The notes below the pieces were generated by a model. That model had not been told where the DNA came from. It saw only the letters and a program-made list of their open reading frames with translations, and made no database searches. Position numbers and translations under genes: made by a program. Shown here piece after piece: positions 25,895 through 34,210 of a DNA stretch of 64,000 bases; the stretch's first letter is position 1, and the number at the start of each line of letters is the position of its first letter. The DNA comes from Brooklawnia cerclae (GTDB lineage: Bacteria > Actinomycetota > Actinomycetes > Propionibacteriales > Propionibacteriaceae), in the NCBI RefSeq assembly GCF_011758645.1, contig NZ_JAAMOZ010000001.1, forward strand, positions 1,488,001-1,552,000. The letters are read 5' to 3'.

Positions 25895-26827
25895 TCAGTC
25901 CGGACGCGGCAGTTCAGGCTCCCCGAGCGCTGCCAGCAGCCGACCCATCGGTCCCCGGACGCCGTACTCGGCGGCCAGCCTCGAACATCGGGCGAGGTCG
26001 GCGCGCCCTTGCCCGATGCCGGGGTCGAGGTCGGGCAGGGGAACCTCGGCCGTCGCCACCACCGGCCGGGCGGCCTGAAGGTAGTCGACCGATGCGGTGA
26101 GCCGCTTGCGCACCGAGGCGGTCATGGCCGACGAGGGGTTGAGCGCCGCCGCCAGGATCCCGTCCAGGTCGCCGTAGGCGGCCAGAAGCCCGGCAGCGGT
26201 CTTCTCGCCGATCCCCGTGACCCCGGGCAGGCCATCGGACGGATCACCGCGGAGCGTCGCGAAATCCGCGTACTGCCGCCCGAGCACCCCGTACTTCGCG
26301 AGGAGCCACGAATCGTCCACCAACTCGTTGTGGGCGACGCCGCGTCCCGCGTAGGCGACGCGTACATGGTCCCCGACCAACTGGAACAGATCGCGATCGC
26401 CGGTGACCACTATCACAGGCCGGCCCTGGGGCCCCCATCGGCGCGACAGGGTGCCCAGCACGTCGTCCGCCTCGAAACCCGGTGCCCCCACCACCCGCAG
26501 TCCGGTGGCCTCGAGGCATGCCCGGATCCACGGCACCTGGACGGCGAGCGCGTCGTCGACGATCTCGGTCTGGGGGCCCGACGGGCTGGACGCGACGCGA
26601 TGCGCCTTGTAGCTGGCCACAAGGTCGACGCGCCACCGTGGGCGCCAGTCGTCGTCCCATGCGCAGACGAGCCCTCCGGGGTTGTACTGGACGATGAGCC
26701 GTGCGAGCATGTCGAGTAGGCCGTACACCGCGTTCACAGGGCGACCGCGAGGGTCCTGCAGGCTCGTCGGCACCCCGAAGTACGCTCTGAAGTAGAGCGA
26801 CGCCGTATCCACGATAAGGGTGGGCAC
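25895..26827 (-). CDS. 5'-3' exonuclease (PolI N-terminal / FEN-like)
   Basis: 310 residues: TLIVDTASLYFRAYFGVP (metal-binding Asp), GFEADDVLGTL, VVTGDRDLFQLV and the helix-hairpin-helix GDPSDGLPGVTGIGEKTA, all hallmarks of the 5'-nuclease domain. It lacks any polymerase domain, so it is a stand-alone exonuclease or flap nuclease for primer removal or repair, as in mycobacteria. I chose the GTG at 26827, 8 nt after GGAGGG; upstream extension to 26902 would run through the divergent regulator's promoter. Confidence 0.9.
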   Translation of the reverse strand: MPTLIVDTASLYFRAYFGVPTSLQDPRGRPVNAVYGLLDMLARLIVQYNPGGLVCAWDDDWRPRWRVDLVASYKAHRVASSPSGPQTEIVDDALAVQVPWIRACLEATGLRVVGAPGFEADDVLGTLSRRWGPQGRPVIVVTGDRDLFQLVGDHVRVAYAGRGVAHNELVDDSWLLAKYGVLGRQYADFATLRGDPSDGLPGVTGIGEKTAAGLLAAYGDLDGILAAALNPSSAMTASVRKRLTASVDYLQAARPVVATAEVPLPDLDPGIGQGRADLARCSRLAAEYGVRGPMGRLLAALGEPELPRPD

Positions 26828-26843
26828 CAGGATCACCCTCCAA

Positions 26844-26856
26844 ATGGTGCCACCAT
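26844..26856. promoter_or_regulatory. palindrome in the divergent exonuclease/Lrp promoter
   Basis: ATGGTG-C-CACCAT is a perfect 6-1-6 inverted repeat in the 35-bp gap between the exonuclease and an Lrp/AsnC regulator. Proximity suggests autoregulation by the regulator. Confidence 0.5.
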
Positions 26857-26862
26857 GGGCGC

Positions 26863-27303
26863 ATGGAGCAAATGGACGAAGCCATCCTGGCACAGCTTTC
26901 ACGAGACGGCCGAATGTCCTTCACCGATCTCGGAAAGACTGTGGGGTTGTCCACCTCAGCCACGCAGCAGCGTGTCCGGCGGTTGGAGCAGCGCGGGATC
27001 ATCACCGGCTATCGCGCCGTGATCGATCCGACCCGGGTCGGGCGGACGCTGACGGCCTTCGTCGAGATCCAACCGTTGGGCACTGATCGCGACGACCGGG
27101 TACCCGAGTTCCTCGCCACCCTGCCCCAGGTCACGTCCTGCTACTCCGTGGCCGGCGATGCGAGCTATCTGTGTCTGGCCCAGGTGGGCACCACCGAGGA
27201 ACTGGACGATCTGCTCAACCTCATTCGGCGAGAGCTGCCCGTCAACACGGTGACGACGGTCGTCCTGCGAACGCTGTTCCGGCACAGGCCACTGGTCGGA
27301 TGA
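26863..27303 (+). CDS. Lrp/AsnC family transcriptional regulator
   Basis: 146 residues: N-terminal winged HTH (LAQLSRDGRMSFTDLGKTVG then STSATQQRVRRLEQRGII) and a C-terminal RAM/AsnC ligand domain (VTSCYSVAGDASYLCLAQV, NTVTTVVL). It would bind an amino acid or related ligand and act as an octamer-type regulator. The ATG at 26863 or 26872 may be used. The lnt gene follows closely; its promoter lies beyond the stop. Confidence 0.92.
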   Translation: MEQMDEAILAQLSRDGRMSFTDLGKTVGLSTSATQQRVRRLEQRGIITGYRAVIDPTRVGRTLTAFVEIQPLGTDRDDRVPEFLATLPQVTSCYSVAGDASYLCLAQVGTTEELDDLLNLIRRELPVNTVTTVVLRTLFRHRPLVG

Positions 27304-27356
27304 GCACCACGGCCATGACCCGGCATGCGCTGGGGGCTGAGGGTAGCCTCGATTGC

Positions 27357-28922
27357 GTGCCAGCACTGCCACCACGATGGAAGCAGCCAGCGGTGCTGCT
27401 CGCGGCACTCGCCGCCGGTTGGGTCATGGGCCTGTCGTTCGCGCCCGTCGGCTGGTGGCCGCTGGCCATCACCGGTGTGGCGAGTCTCGTATGGTTGTCA
27501 AGGCTTCCCAGCACGGGACGCGGCACCGGGCTGGTCGGGTATCTGTTCGGCATCGGCCTGTTCACTCCGACGGTGTCCTACGTGGCCGTCATGGGCTGGT
27601 GGGTCGGAGTGCTGATCGTCGCCGCCATGAGCCTGTGGACGCTCGGTCTGGCGGTGGCCAACCGGAGGGTGCAACGCCTGCGGGCCTGGCCTTTGTGGGT
27701 GGCTTGCACGTGGAGCCTCGCCGAGTTCTGCTGGTCGCGGTTCCCGTTCGGCGGCTTCGGATGGGACCGGCTCGCGTTCACCACCCCCGACCAGCCGATG
27801 GGCGGATACCTGCACCTCGTGGGCGCGGCCGGCACCGGGTTCCTCGTGGCGCTCGCCGGAGCCCTGCTCGCCGCGCTGGCACAGCCAGGGGCGCGTCGCG
27901 TACGTCGCGCCGGCCTGGCCGGTGGCATCGTGGCGATCCTGCTCGTCGGCGGGGTACTACGCCTCGTCCCGATACCCGAGACCGACGACGACCAGACCGT
28001 AGCGGTGGGCGTCGTCCAAGGGAACGTGGACGGCAGCGCCGGGCCCCGGACGATGGGCTATGCCCGCTCCGTGACGAACAATCACCTCAGTGAGACCATC
28101 ACTCTGCTCGCGCGGGCCCGCACCGGGGTCGACCCGATGCCCGACGTCGTCCTGTGGCCGGAGAACTCGACCGACCTCGACCCCCGCTACGACGAGGACA
28201 CCCGATGGGCCGTGGACACCGCGGCGAAACTGGCCGATCGCCCCATCCTCGTCGGTGCGGTGATGGAGGGGCCCGGCGAAGGGGAGCGTCAGACCAGCTC
28301 ACTGTGGTGGGAGGCCGGTGAGGGAATCCAGGCCCGCTACGACAAGCAGAACGCGGTGCCGTTCGGTGAGTTCACGCCGCTCAAGTCGCTTGTGTTCGCG
28401 CTGGTGCCGATGGCCAGGGGCGTCGGCTCCCAGACCGTCGAAGGCGACGAGCCCGGCGCGATCGATGTGACCGTCGCAGGGCGCCAGGTCACCGTCGGGC
28501 CCATCATCTGCTACGAGCTCGCGTTCGACCAGACCGTCTACGAGACGACGACCAACGGCGCGCAACTCATCGCCGTTCAGTCCAACAACGCCACCTACAC
28601 CGGAACCAACCAGCCGCTCCAGCAGTTCCAGATCACCCGTGTGCGGGCCATGGAGATGGGACGCGAGATCGTCGTCGCGACCACCAGCTCGTTCTCCGGC
28701 CTGATCGCCGCCGACGGCAGTGTGCTCGCCCGCAGCGAGGAGGCGACCGCGGCGGCACAGACGTTCGTCGTCTCCCTGAGCGACACCGTGACACCCGGGG
28801 TGCGTATCGGCCCGTGGTTCGAACTCGTAGCCGCACTGGCCGGACTGGTCACGGCGATCCTGGGGTGGCCGCGTCGTGCGGCCACCGAGGCGGCCGAGCC
28901 GGACTCCGGCGACAAGGGCTAG
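27357..28922 (+). CDS. lnt: apolipoprotein N-acyltransferase
   Basis: 521 residues. About six N-terminal helices are followed by a nitrilase-type domain with the catalytic triad E269 (LWPENSTD), K330 (YDKQNAVPFGEFTP) and C385 (IICYELAF). It transfers the third acyl chain to the lipidated cysteine of lipoproteins, several of which are encoded here. The frame is open further upstream; the GTG at 27357 was chosen because TAGCCT lies 7 nt before it, the leaderless pattern. Directly followed by ppm1, an association known from mycobacteria. Confidence 0.92.
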   Translation: MPALPPRWKQPAVLLAALAAGWVMGLSFAPVGWWPLAITGVASLVWLSRLPSTGRGTGLVGYLFGIGLFTPTVSYVAVMGWWVGVLIVAAMSLWTLGLAVANRRVQRLRAWPLWVACTWSLAEFCWSRFPFGGFGWDRLAFTTPDQPMGGYLHLVGAAGTGFLVALAGALLAALAQPGARRVRRAGLAGGIVAILLVGGVLRLVPIPETDDDQTVAVGVVQGNVDGSAGPRTMGYARSVTNNHLSETITLLARARTGVDPMPDVVLWPENSTDLDPRYDEDTRWAVDTAAKLADRPILVGAVMEGPGEGERQTSSLWWEAGEGIQARYDKQNAVPFGEFTPLKSLVFALVPMARGVGSQTVEGDEPGAIDVTVAGRQVTVGPIICYELAFDQTVYETTTNGAQLIAVQSNNATYTGTNQPLQQFQITRVRAMEMGREIVVATTSSFSGLIAADGSVLARSEEATAAAQTFVVSLSDTVTPGVRIGPWFELVAALAGLVTAILGWPRRAATEAAEPDSGDKG

Positions 28923-28933
28923 ACTCCGGAGTC

Positions 28934-29731
28934 ATGGCTGAACGCACCGAGCCACTGGACCGCGTCCTCGTGGTGACTCCGACGTACAACGAGGCCGACA
29001 ACCTCGAGCCCATCGTCAAACGGCTGCGGGAGGCGGTGCCGAGCGCGCACTCGCTGATCGTGGACGACAACTCCCCGGACGGCACCGGCGAGATCGCCGA
29101 CCGGCTGGCCGCAGCCGACCCGCAGGTGCACGTGCTGCACCGCAAGGGCAAGGAAGGCCTCGCGGCGGCTTACCTGGCGGGCTTCGCCTGGGGGCTCGAC
29201 AACGACTACGACGTCCTGGTCGAGATGGACGCCGATGGGTCGCACCAACCCGAGATCCTGCCCGACCTGCTGGCGGCGCTCCGCGACCGGGACGCGGACA
29301 TGGTGAAGGGCTCGCGCTGGATGCGGGGCGGGTCCACCGACCAGACCAAGGACCGCGAACTGCTGAGCCGGCTCGCGAACATCTGGATCCAGGTCGCCAT
29401 GGACATCCCGGTCAGGGACACCACCGGCGGCTACAACGCCTTCCGTGCGTCCATCCTGCGGGCGACGGACCTCGATGACGTCGCCTCGAAGGGCTACACC
29501 TTCCAGGTGGACATGACGCGTCGTGTGATCGCCGCAGGCGGGAAAGTGACCGAAGTACCGATCTTCTTCCCCGACCGGACGGCGGGGGAGTCGAAGATGA
29601 GCGGCTCCATCATCGGCGAGGCGCTGCTGCGGACGGCCCGCTGGGGGGTCGAGAAGCGGTCCTCCCAGGTTCGTAACATCTGCGCCGCGGTGAAGGCAGG
29701 AATCAAGGCGGTCTCAGCCCCCGAGGCGTGA
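28934..29731 (+). CDS. ppm1: polyprenol-phosphate mannosyltransferase (Ppm1/DPM1 family, GT2)
   Basis: 265 residues of a GT-A glycosyltransferase: VVTPTYNEADNL, VDDNSPDGTGEIAD, EMDADGSHQPE with the metal-binding DAD, and GSRWMRGGS. It loads mannose from GDP-mannose onto polyprenol phosphate for mannosylation of lipoglycans and exported proteins. No membrane helices, as in catalytic Ppm1 domains; in mycobacteria it is fused or coupled to Lnt, and here it is separate, 11 bp apart. TAGACT at 28920-28925 overlaps the lnt stop and is 8 nt before the ATG. Confidence 0.93.
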   Translation: MAERTEPLDRVLVVTPTYNEADNLEPIVKRLREAVPSAHSLIVDDNSPDGTGEIADRLAAADPQVHVLHRKGKEGLAAAYLAGFAWGLDNDYDVLVEMDADGSHQPEILPDLLAALRDRDADMVKGSRWMRGGSTDQTKDRELLSRLANIWIQVAMDIPVRDTTGGYNAFRASILRATDLDDVASKGYTFQVDMTRRVIAAGGKVTEVPIFFPDRTAGESKMSGSIIGEALLRTARWGVEKRSSQVRNICAAVKAGIKAVSAPEA

Positions 29732-29742
29732 GCGAAACGAGT

Positions 29743-29776
29743 CGGGCCCGGGTCGGTTCTCACCGACCCGGGCCCG
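29743..29776. terminator. 15-bp hairpin between convergent ppm1 and rbpA
   Basis: A perfect 15-bp stem (29743-29757 with 29762-29776) closes a TCTC tetraloop. There is no T-tract on either side. Its place between convergent genes suggests a two-way transcription stop. Confidence 0.8.
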
Positions 29777-29798
29777 CTCGCCTTGCCCCCCAGCAGGT

Positions 29799-30137
29799 TC
29801 AGTAGTGGGGAGTACGCCGGACTTCCTCCAGCCGCTCCGCCAACAATTCCTCGAGTTCGGAGATCGAACGACGCTCCAGCAGCATGTCCCAGTGGGTGCG
29901 CGGAGGCTTCACATCCTTCTCCTCGGTCTTCGTCCCATCGCTTCGCACCGCGACCGAACCGCAACGCGGGCACTCCCACTCGGTGGGCAGGTCGGCCTCG
30001 ACCGAGAACGTGATCTCGAAGTGATGACCCCTCTCGCAGTCGAAGCCCAGCACGCGCCGGGCAGCGAACTCCACGCCTTCCTCATCCTCGAAGCTCTTCG
30101 CCCCGAGCCCCATGCCCCGCAGAGCACGATCAGCCAT
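29799..30137 (-). CDS. rbpA: RNA polymerase-binding protein RbpA
   Basis: 112 residues: MADRALRGMGLGAKSFEDEE (core-binding tail), a zinc-type region with CERGHHFEITF and CPRCG, the basic linker and the sigma-interaction domain PRTHWDMLLERRSISELEEL. RbpA is an actinobacterial general transcription factor that stabilises promoter complexes of the primary sigma factors. A SigR-type promoter (30169-30194) and a strong purine-rich ribosome site precede it. First direct marker that the genome is actinobacterial. Confidence 0.95.
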   Translation of the reverse strand: MADRALRGMGLGAKSFEDEEGVEFAARRVLGFDCERGHHFEITFSVEADLPTEWECPRCGSVAVRSDGTKTEEKDVKPPRTHWDMLLERRSISELEELLAERLEEVRRTPHY

Positions 30138-30168
30138 GTCCCAGCCCCCTTCCTCGGATGCGCATTAC

Positions 30169-30194
30169 AACAACAGCGCACCACAGAATCTTCC
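30169..30194 (-). promoter_or_regulatory. SigR-like promoter of rbpA
   Basis: On the minus strand GGAAG (30194-30190) and GTT (30171-30169) are 18 nt apart, close to the SigR/SigH consensus GGAAT-N18-GTT. rbpA belongs to the thiol-stress SigR regulon in Streptomyces, so the match is meaningful. Start codon 32 nt downstream. Confidence 0.55.
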
Positions 30195-30238
30195 AGGGTG
30201 GGGGAGAAACACGCCACTCCCAGCATTCGCACAGTTCT

Positions 30239-30264
30239 GCGGACCCGGTCTCGACCCGGTCCGC
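30239..30264 (-). terminator. hairpin after the GDPD gene
   Basis: GCGGACCCGGTC and GACCCGGTCCGC pair over 12 positions with one mismatch around a 2-nt centre, immediately beyond the GDPD stop codon. It probably ends GDPD transcription before the rbpA promoter. Confidence 0.6.
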
Positions 30265-30269
30265 GACTC

Positions 30270-31064
30270 TCACCGGTCCCACAGGCCGTGCTCCTGCGCC
30301 ACTTGCTTCAGCACGTCGATCCGGTCGGTGATCAGCCCGTCGACACCCAGATCGATCAGCCGGTGCATCTGGTCGGCGTCATTGATCGTCCACACGTGGA
30401 CGCGCATGTCACGCGCACGGGCGACCTGCATGAGACGCCGGTTGACGACGCGGATCGTGCGTCCGGCTACCTGCTGGGCAAAGGGCACCTGGAAGGCCTG
30501 GCCGGGGGTGTTGATCCACCGGGGAAGCTGAGGGACGAAGGCCGACCACGCCACGGTGGGCGTGGGCGCCGAGGTGGCGACAGCGCCCCGCGTGATGCGG
30601 CGGAACCGGCCCAGGCGTGATCCGCTGAAGGATGCGACGCAGACCCTGCGTTCCGCGTGATGATGCCGCAACGCCTGGGCCAGCGGCTCGATCGCGCCGG
30701 GAGCCTTGATGTCGATGTTGATCCGGGTGTCGGGAAACGACTCGAGCACCTCGTCGAGGGTGGGAATGGGGTCCCGGCCGTCGATCCGGGCCTCACGGAC
30801 GGCGTCGAAAGGCAGCTCGCTGATACGTCCGTGTGCATCGGTGACACGATCCAGGACGGTGTCGTGGAACGCGATGAGCCGACCGTCAGCGGTCACATGC
30901 ACATCGGTCTCCAGATATCGGTAGCCGAACTCGACCGCCTTCGCGAACGCGTACAGGCTGTTCTCTCGTCCCTCATCCCCTGAAGCGGTGACGTATCCGC
31001 CCCGGTGCGCCAGACAGGCGAACGGCTGGTCGAAATAGGCGTAACCCGACGCTCCCCGATTCAC
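30270..31064 (-). CDS. glycerophosphodiester phosphodiesterase
   Basis: 264 residues of the GDPD TIM barrel: CLAHRGGY near residue 15 (catalytic His-Arg), ENSLYAFAKAVEFGYRYLETDVHVT with the metal-binding E and D, IAFHDTVLDR with the second catalytic His, and a C-terminal VHVWTINDADQM. No signal peptide, so cytosolic. It hydrolyses glycerophosphodiesters to glycerol 3-phosphate during phospholipid turnover. Single gene, ended by the hairpin described separately. Confidence 0.93.
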   Translation of the reverse strand: MNRGASGYAYFDQPFACLAHRGGYVTASGDEGRENSLYAFAKAVEFGYRYLETDVHVTADGRLIAFHDTVLDRVTDAHGRISELPFDAVREARIDGRDPIPTLDEVLESFPDTRINIDIKAPGAIEPLAQALRHHHAERRVCVASFSGSRLGRFRRITRGAVATSAPTPTVAWSAFVPQLPRWINTPGQAFQVPFAQQVAGRTIRVVNRRLMQVARARDMRVHVWTINDADQMHRLIDLGVDGLITDRIDVLKQVAQEHGLWDR

Positions 31065-31124
31065 GTGCCCAGTCTAGGGTCTCGTGGCGATGGACGGAGT
31101 CATCGTCCCGGGTCGGGGACGCCG

Positions 31125-31565
31125 TCACCGTACGCCCGGCAGGAACCGGAGCCACGTCGTCACCGGTTCCGGTATCCAGCCGGGGACGCCGACGATCACC
31201 AGCGACACCCACCACAGCAGGCCGAGGCCCACGAAGAACGCCACCCAGAACAGACGCCGACGTTTCGAGGGCCACAGGAGATAAATATGCACGTATCGCA
31301 ACAGAAGACGCCGGAGCCGCTTGGCCCACATGAACTCGGAGGCCAGAACGGCCATGCCTGCCAGGAACAACGGGATGCCACCGGGGCCGGGCAACCAACC
31401 GGTCAGGGGCGCGGCGATGATGAGGACGGCGCCGATGACGCCGACGGCGATGCGGAACCATGTGCGTCCCACCGGATGTGACTTGAGACGCACACGCCAC
31501 GCGAGCCGATCGGGGGGCTGGTGGGCTGACGGCGTGGCGCCGTGCACCTCCACTGGCTCGGACAT
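31125..31565 (-). CDS. small membrane protein, PGPGW / TIGR02611-like family
   Basis: 146 residues with three or four hydrophobic segments. The loop GWLPGPGGIPLFLAGMAVLA matches the PGPGW signature of an actinobacterial family of unknown function, followed by a basic stretch (WAKRLRRLLLRY) that may face the cytosol. The frame opens earlier (31688), but the ATG at 31565 removes a low-complexity extension that would overlap the divergent pdxY promoter. Confidence 0.75.
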   Translation of the reverse strand: MSEPVEVHGATPSAHQPPDRLAWRVRLKSHPVGRTWFRIAVGVIGAVLIIAAPLTGWLPGPGGIPLFLAGMAVLASEFMWAKRLRRLLLRYVHIYLLWPSKRRRLFWVAFFVGLGLLWWVSLVIVGVPGWIPEPVTTWLRFLPGVR

Positions 31566-31651
31566 GCCATCAACTGTGCCATGACGCCTCAATACCCGCC
31601 CAGCGATGGTCGCGGACGAGAGCCCGGATCTCGCGCCCGTAGAATGGACGA

Positions 31652-32503
31652 ATGGCCCAGATCCTGTCGATCCAGTCCGCGGTGGCATTCGGATTCGCCG
31701 GCAATTCGGCTGCGGTGTTCCCCCTGCGGCGTGTGGGGATGGACGTGTGGCCGGTGCTCACCGTCAACTTCTCGAACCACACGGGTTACGGCGCGTGGCG
31801 CGGACCGGTCGTCCCACCGGCCGATGTCGCCGAGGTCGTGCGGGGTGTGGACGACAGGGGAGTGCTCTCGCAGATCGACGCGGTGCTCTCCGGCTACCAG
31901 GGCGCTCCCGACATGGGACGAGTGATCCTGGACGCCGTGGACCTCACACGCAGCCGCAACCCGAGCGCGATCTACTGCTGCGACCCGGTGATGGGCGATG
32001 TCGATCGCGGGTTCTACGCGGTTCCCGGCATCCCGGAGTTCATGCGGGAGCATGTGGTGCCGAAGGCGACGATCATGACCCCGAACCTGTTCGAGCTCGA
32101 GTACCTCACCGACCGGCGCACGAGCACGGTGGGCGACGTCCTGGAGGCCTCGACGGCGCTTCGCTCACGCGGGCCCGGGACGGTACTGGTGACCTCGGTC
32201 GTCGGACGCGACGCCAGCGACGACGTGATGCGCATGATCGCGCAGGACGAGCACGAGACCTGGCAGGTCGAGACACCCGTCATCGATCGGAAGTTCACGG
32301 GCTCCGGTGACCTCACCACCGCCATGTTCCTCGCCGGGATCCTGGAGCACGGCGACCTCGGACGCGCTCTGGCGCACACGGCGTCGACGGTGTATTCGGT
32401 GCTCAAACGCACCGACGAACTCCAGCGGGCGGAACTGGCACTCGTCCAGGCCCAGGACGAACTCGTCGAACCGACCTACCGGTTCCAGGCCAGCCGTCTG
32501 TGA
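31652..32503 (+). CDS. pdxY: pyridoxal kinase
   Basis: 283 residues of the ribokinase-like PdxY/PdxK family: SIQSAVAFGFAGNSAAVFPL, VNFSNHTGYGAWRG, YCCDPVMGD and the anion-hole/catalytic segment RKFTGSGDLTTAMFLAG. It phosphorylates pyridoxal to PLP in vitamin B6 salvage. TAGAAT (31640-31645) lies 6 nt before the ATG, so the mRNA is probably leaderless. Convergent with the HTH-MurA gene. Confidence 0.93.
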   Translation: MAQILSIQSAVAFGFAGNSAAVFPLRRVGMDVWPVLTVNFSNHTGYGAWRGPVVPPADVAEVVRGVDDRGVLSQIDAVLSGYQGAPDMGRVILDAVDLTRSRNPSAIYCCDPVMGDVDRGFYAVPGIPEFMREHVVPKATIMTPNLFELEYLTDRRTSTVGDVLEASTALRSRGPGTVLVTSVVGRDASDDVMRMIAQDEHETWQVETPVIDRKFTGSGDLTTAMFLAGILEHGDLGRALAHTASTVYSVLKRTDELQRAELALVQAQDELVEPTYRFQASRL

Positions 32504-32509
32504 AGTGGA

Positions 32510-32535
32510 GGGCGGGAGCACGCCGTCCCCCGCCC
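32510..32535. terminator. hairpin between convergent pdxY and the MurA-like gene
   Basis: GGGCGGG (32510-32516) pairs with CCCGCCC (32529-32535) over a 12-nt loop, 7 bp after the pdxY stop. No T-run; probably a bidirectional stop. Confidence 0.55.
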
Positions 32536-32543
32536 GACCCGCT

Positions 32544-34109
32544 TTACTCGTAGAAGGGCGTGATGTCGGCGCCCAGCCTGTTGAGCCTGGTCGCGAGGTC
32601 CTCGTAGCCGCGATTGATGACGTAGGTGTCGCGCAGCACGCTGGTGCCGCGCGCGGCCAGCATGGCCAGCAGGATGCACACGGCGGGCCGTAGCGCCGGG
32701 GGAGAGACCATGTCACGCGAGCGCCAGCGGGTGGGCCCGACGACGATCAGACGATGCGGGTCGAGCAACTGCACGTTGGCCCCGAGCTTGTTGAGCTCGA
32801 GCAGATGGATCGCGCGGTTCTCGTACACCCAGTCGTGGATGAGGGTCTGGCCCTGTGCCGTCGCCGCGAGTACGGCGAAGAACGGCAGGTTGTCGATGTT
32901 CAGGCCCGGGAAGGGCATGGGATGGATCTTGTCCGCGTGCGCGTGCAGCATCGACGGCTCGACGGTGATGTCGACCAGGCGGGTGAACCCGTTGCCCGAG
33001 CGGTACTCGTGCCCCAGCGAGAAATCGAGGCCCATCTCCTGCAGGATCGCGAGCTCGATCTCGAGGAACTCGATCGGCGCCCGGGTGATGGTGAGCTCGG
33101 AGTTGGTGACGACCGCCGCGGTGATGAGGCTCATAGCCTCGATCGGGTCCTCGGAGATCGTGTAGGTGACGTCGGTCTCGATGTGCTCGCGACCATGAAC
33201 GATCAGAGTGGTCGTCCCGATGCCCTCGATCTCGACGCCGAGCATGGTCAGGAAGACACACAGGTCTTGCACCATGTAGTTGGGGGACGCGTTGCGCACC
33301 GTCGTGACCCCGGGCGTCATCGCCGCGGCCATCAGGGTGTTCTCCGTGACCGTGTCGCCACGCTCGGTGAGGACGATCGTCCGGGCGCCCTCTGCGCTCT
33401 TGGTGGTCGTCGCGCGGTAGTAGCCCTCGGTGGCCTGGACGTTCAGGCCGAAGCTGCGCAGCGACTGCAGGTGTGGCTGGATCGTGCGGGCGCCGAGCTG
33501 ACAGCCACCTGCGTAGGGGAGCCTGAACTCGTCGTTGAAGTGGAGCAACGGCCCGAAGAACATGATGACGCTGCGCGTGCGGCGCGCGGCGTCCGCGTTC
33601 ATGTTGTCGAGGTCGAGGACGTCAGGGCGCTCGATGGTCAGATCGCGTCCGTCGGAGGACCACATGGTGCGGACGCCGATACTGTCGAGCACCTCGACCA
33701 GGCGGTTGACCTCCTCGATGTGAGCGATGCCGCGCAGTACGGTGCGTCCGCGGTTCAGCAGGCTGGCGCACAGCAGGGCGACGGCGGCGTTCTTGGACGA
33801 ACGGGTCTCGATCGATCCCTCCAGCCGCGTGTTGCCGGCGATCCGCAGGTTGGTCGAGGTGCCACCAGCGCCCGGAGTGATGAGCGGGGACTCCAGCGCG
33901 TTGGCGATGCGGTTGATCATTTCGAGCGACAGGTTCTGATTGCCCGACTCGATACGATGGATGGCACTCTGGCTGGTGTTCAGTAGTGACGCGAGTTCGT
34001 GCTGCGTCAAGCCGCGTTGCTTGCGTGCGTCCCGCACGAGCCGACCGATGCTTGCCGGGCTGGTCGTCACGCTCGGGGGGTTGGTGGTTTGAGTCACGAT
34101 GGAAACCAT
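32544..34109 (-). CDS. XRE-type HTH domain fused to UDP-GlcNAc enolpyruvyl transferase (MurA)
   Basis: 521 residues. Residues about 20-75 form an XRE helix-turn-helix (LVRDARKQRGLTQHELASLL then NTSQSAIHRIESGNQNLSLE). From about residue 85 on it is a complete EPSP-synthase/MurA fold with the substrate lysine in SSKNAA (K106) and the catalytic, fosfomycin-target cysteine C203 in GGCQLGAR. It should catalyse the first step of peptidoglycan precursor synthesis and may also bind DNA. A perfect 12-bp palindrome touches its start. It may be the only MurA or a second paralogue; the window cannot tell. Confidence 0.92.
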   Translation of the reverse strand: MVSIVTQTTNPPSVTTSPASIGRLVRDARKQRGLTQHELASLLNTSQSAIHRIESGNQNLSLEMINRIANALESPLITPGAGGTSTNLRIAGNTRLEGSIETRSSKNAAVALLCASLLNRGRTVLRGIAHIEEVNRLVEVLDSIGVRTMWSSDGRDLTIERPDVLDLDNMNADAARRTRSVIMFFGPLLHFNDEFRLPYAGGCQLGARTIQPHLQSLRSFGLNVQATEGYYRATTTKSAEGARTIVLTERGDTVTENTLMAAAMTPGVTTVRNASPNYMVQDLCVFLTMLGVEIEGIGTTTLIVHGREHIETDVTYTISEDPIEAMSLITAAVVTNSELTITRAPIEFLEIELAILQEMGLDFSLGHEYRSGNGFTRLVDITVEPSMLHAHADKIHPMPFPGLNIDNLPFFAVLAATAQGQTLIHDWVYENRAIHLLELNKLGANVQLLDPHRLIVVGPTRWRSRDMVSPPALRPAVCILLAMLAARGTSVLRDTYVINRGYEDLATRLNRLGADITPFYE

Positions 34110-34111
34110 AA

Positions 34112-34123
34112 CTCATATATGAG
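34112..34123. promoter_or_regulatory. CTCATATATGAG palindrome at the HTH-MurA start
   Basis: A perfect 12-bp palindrome two bases upstream of the HTH-MurA ATG (34109). On the minus strand CATATA stands 6 nt before the ATG, so the palindrome appears to contain the -10 box of a leaderless promoter. It is a natural operator for the protein's own HTH (inference). Confidence 0.6.
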
Positions 34124-34210
34124 ATGACCGCAACAACCTGGTGCGATGATGTTTCCCCGTCCGTCCTCAGAGCCGGAATGGCACAGCTCACAGAGGTTAG
34201 ACTGCCACTC

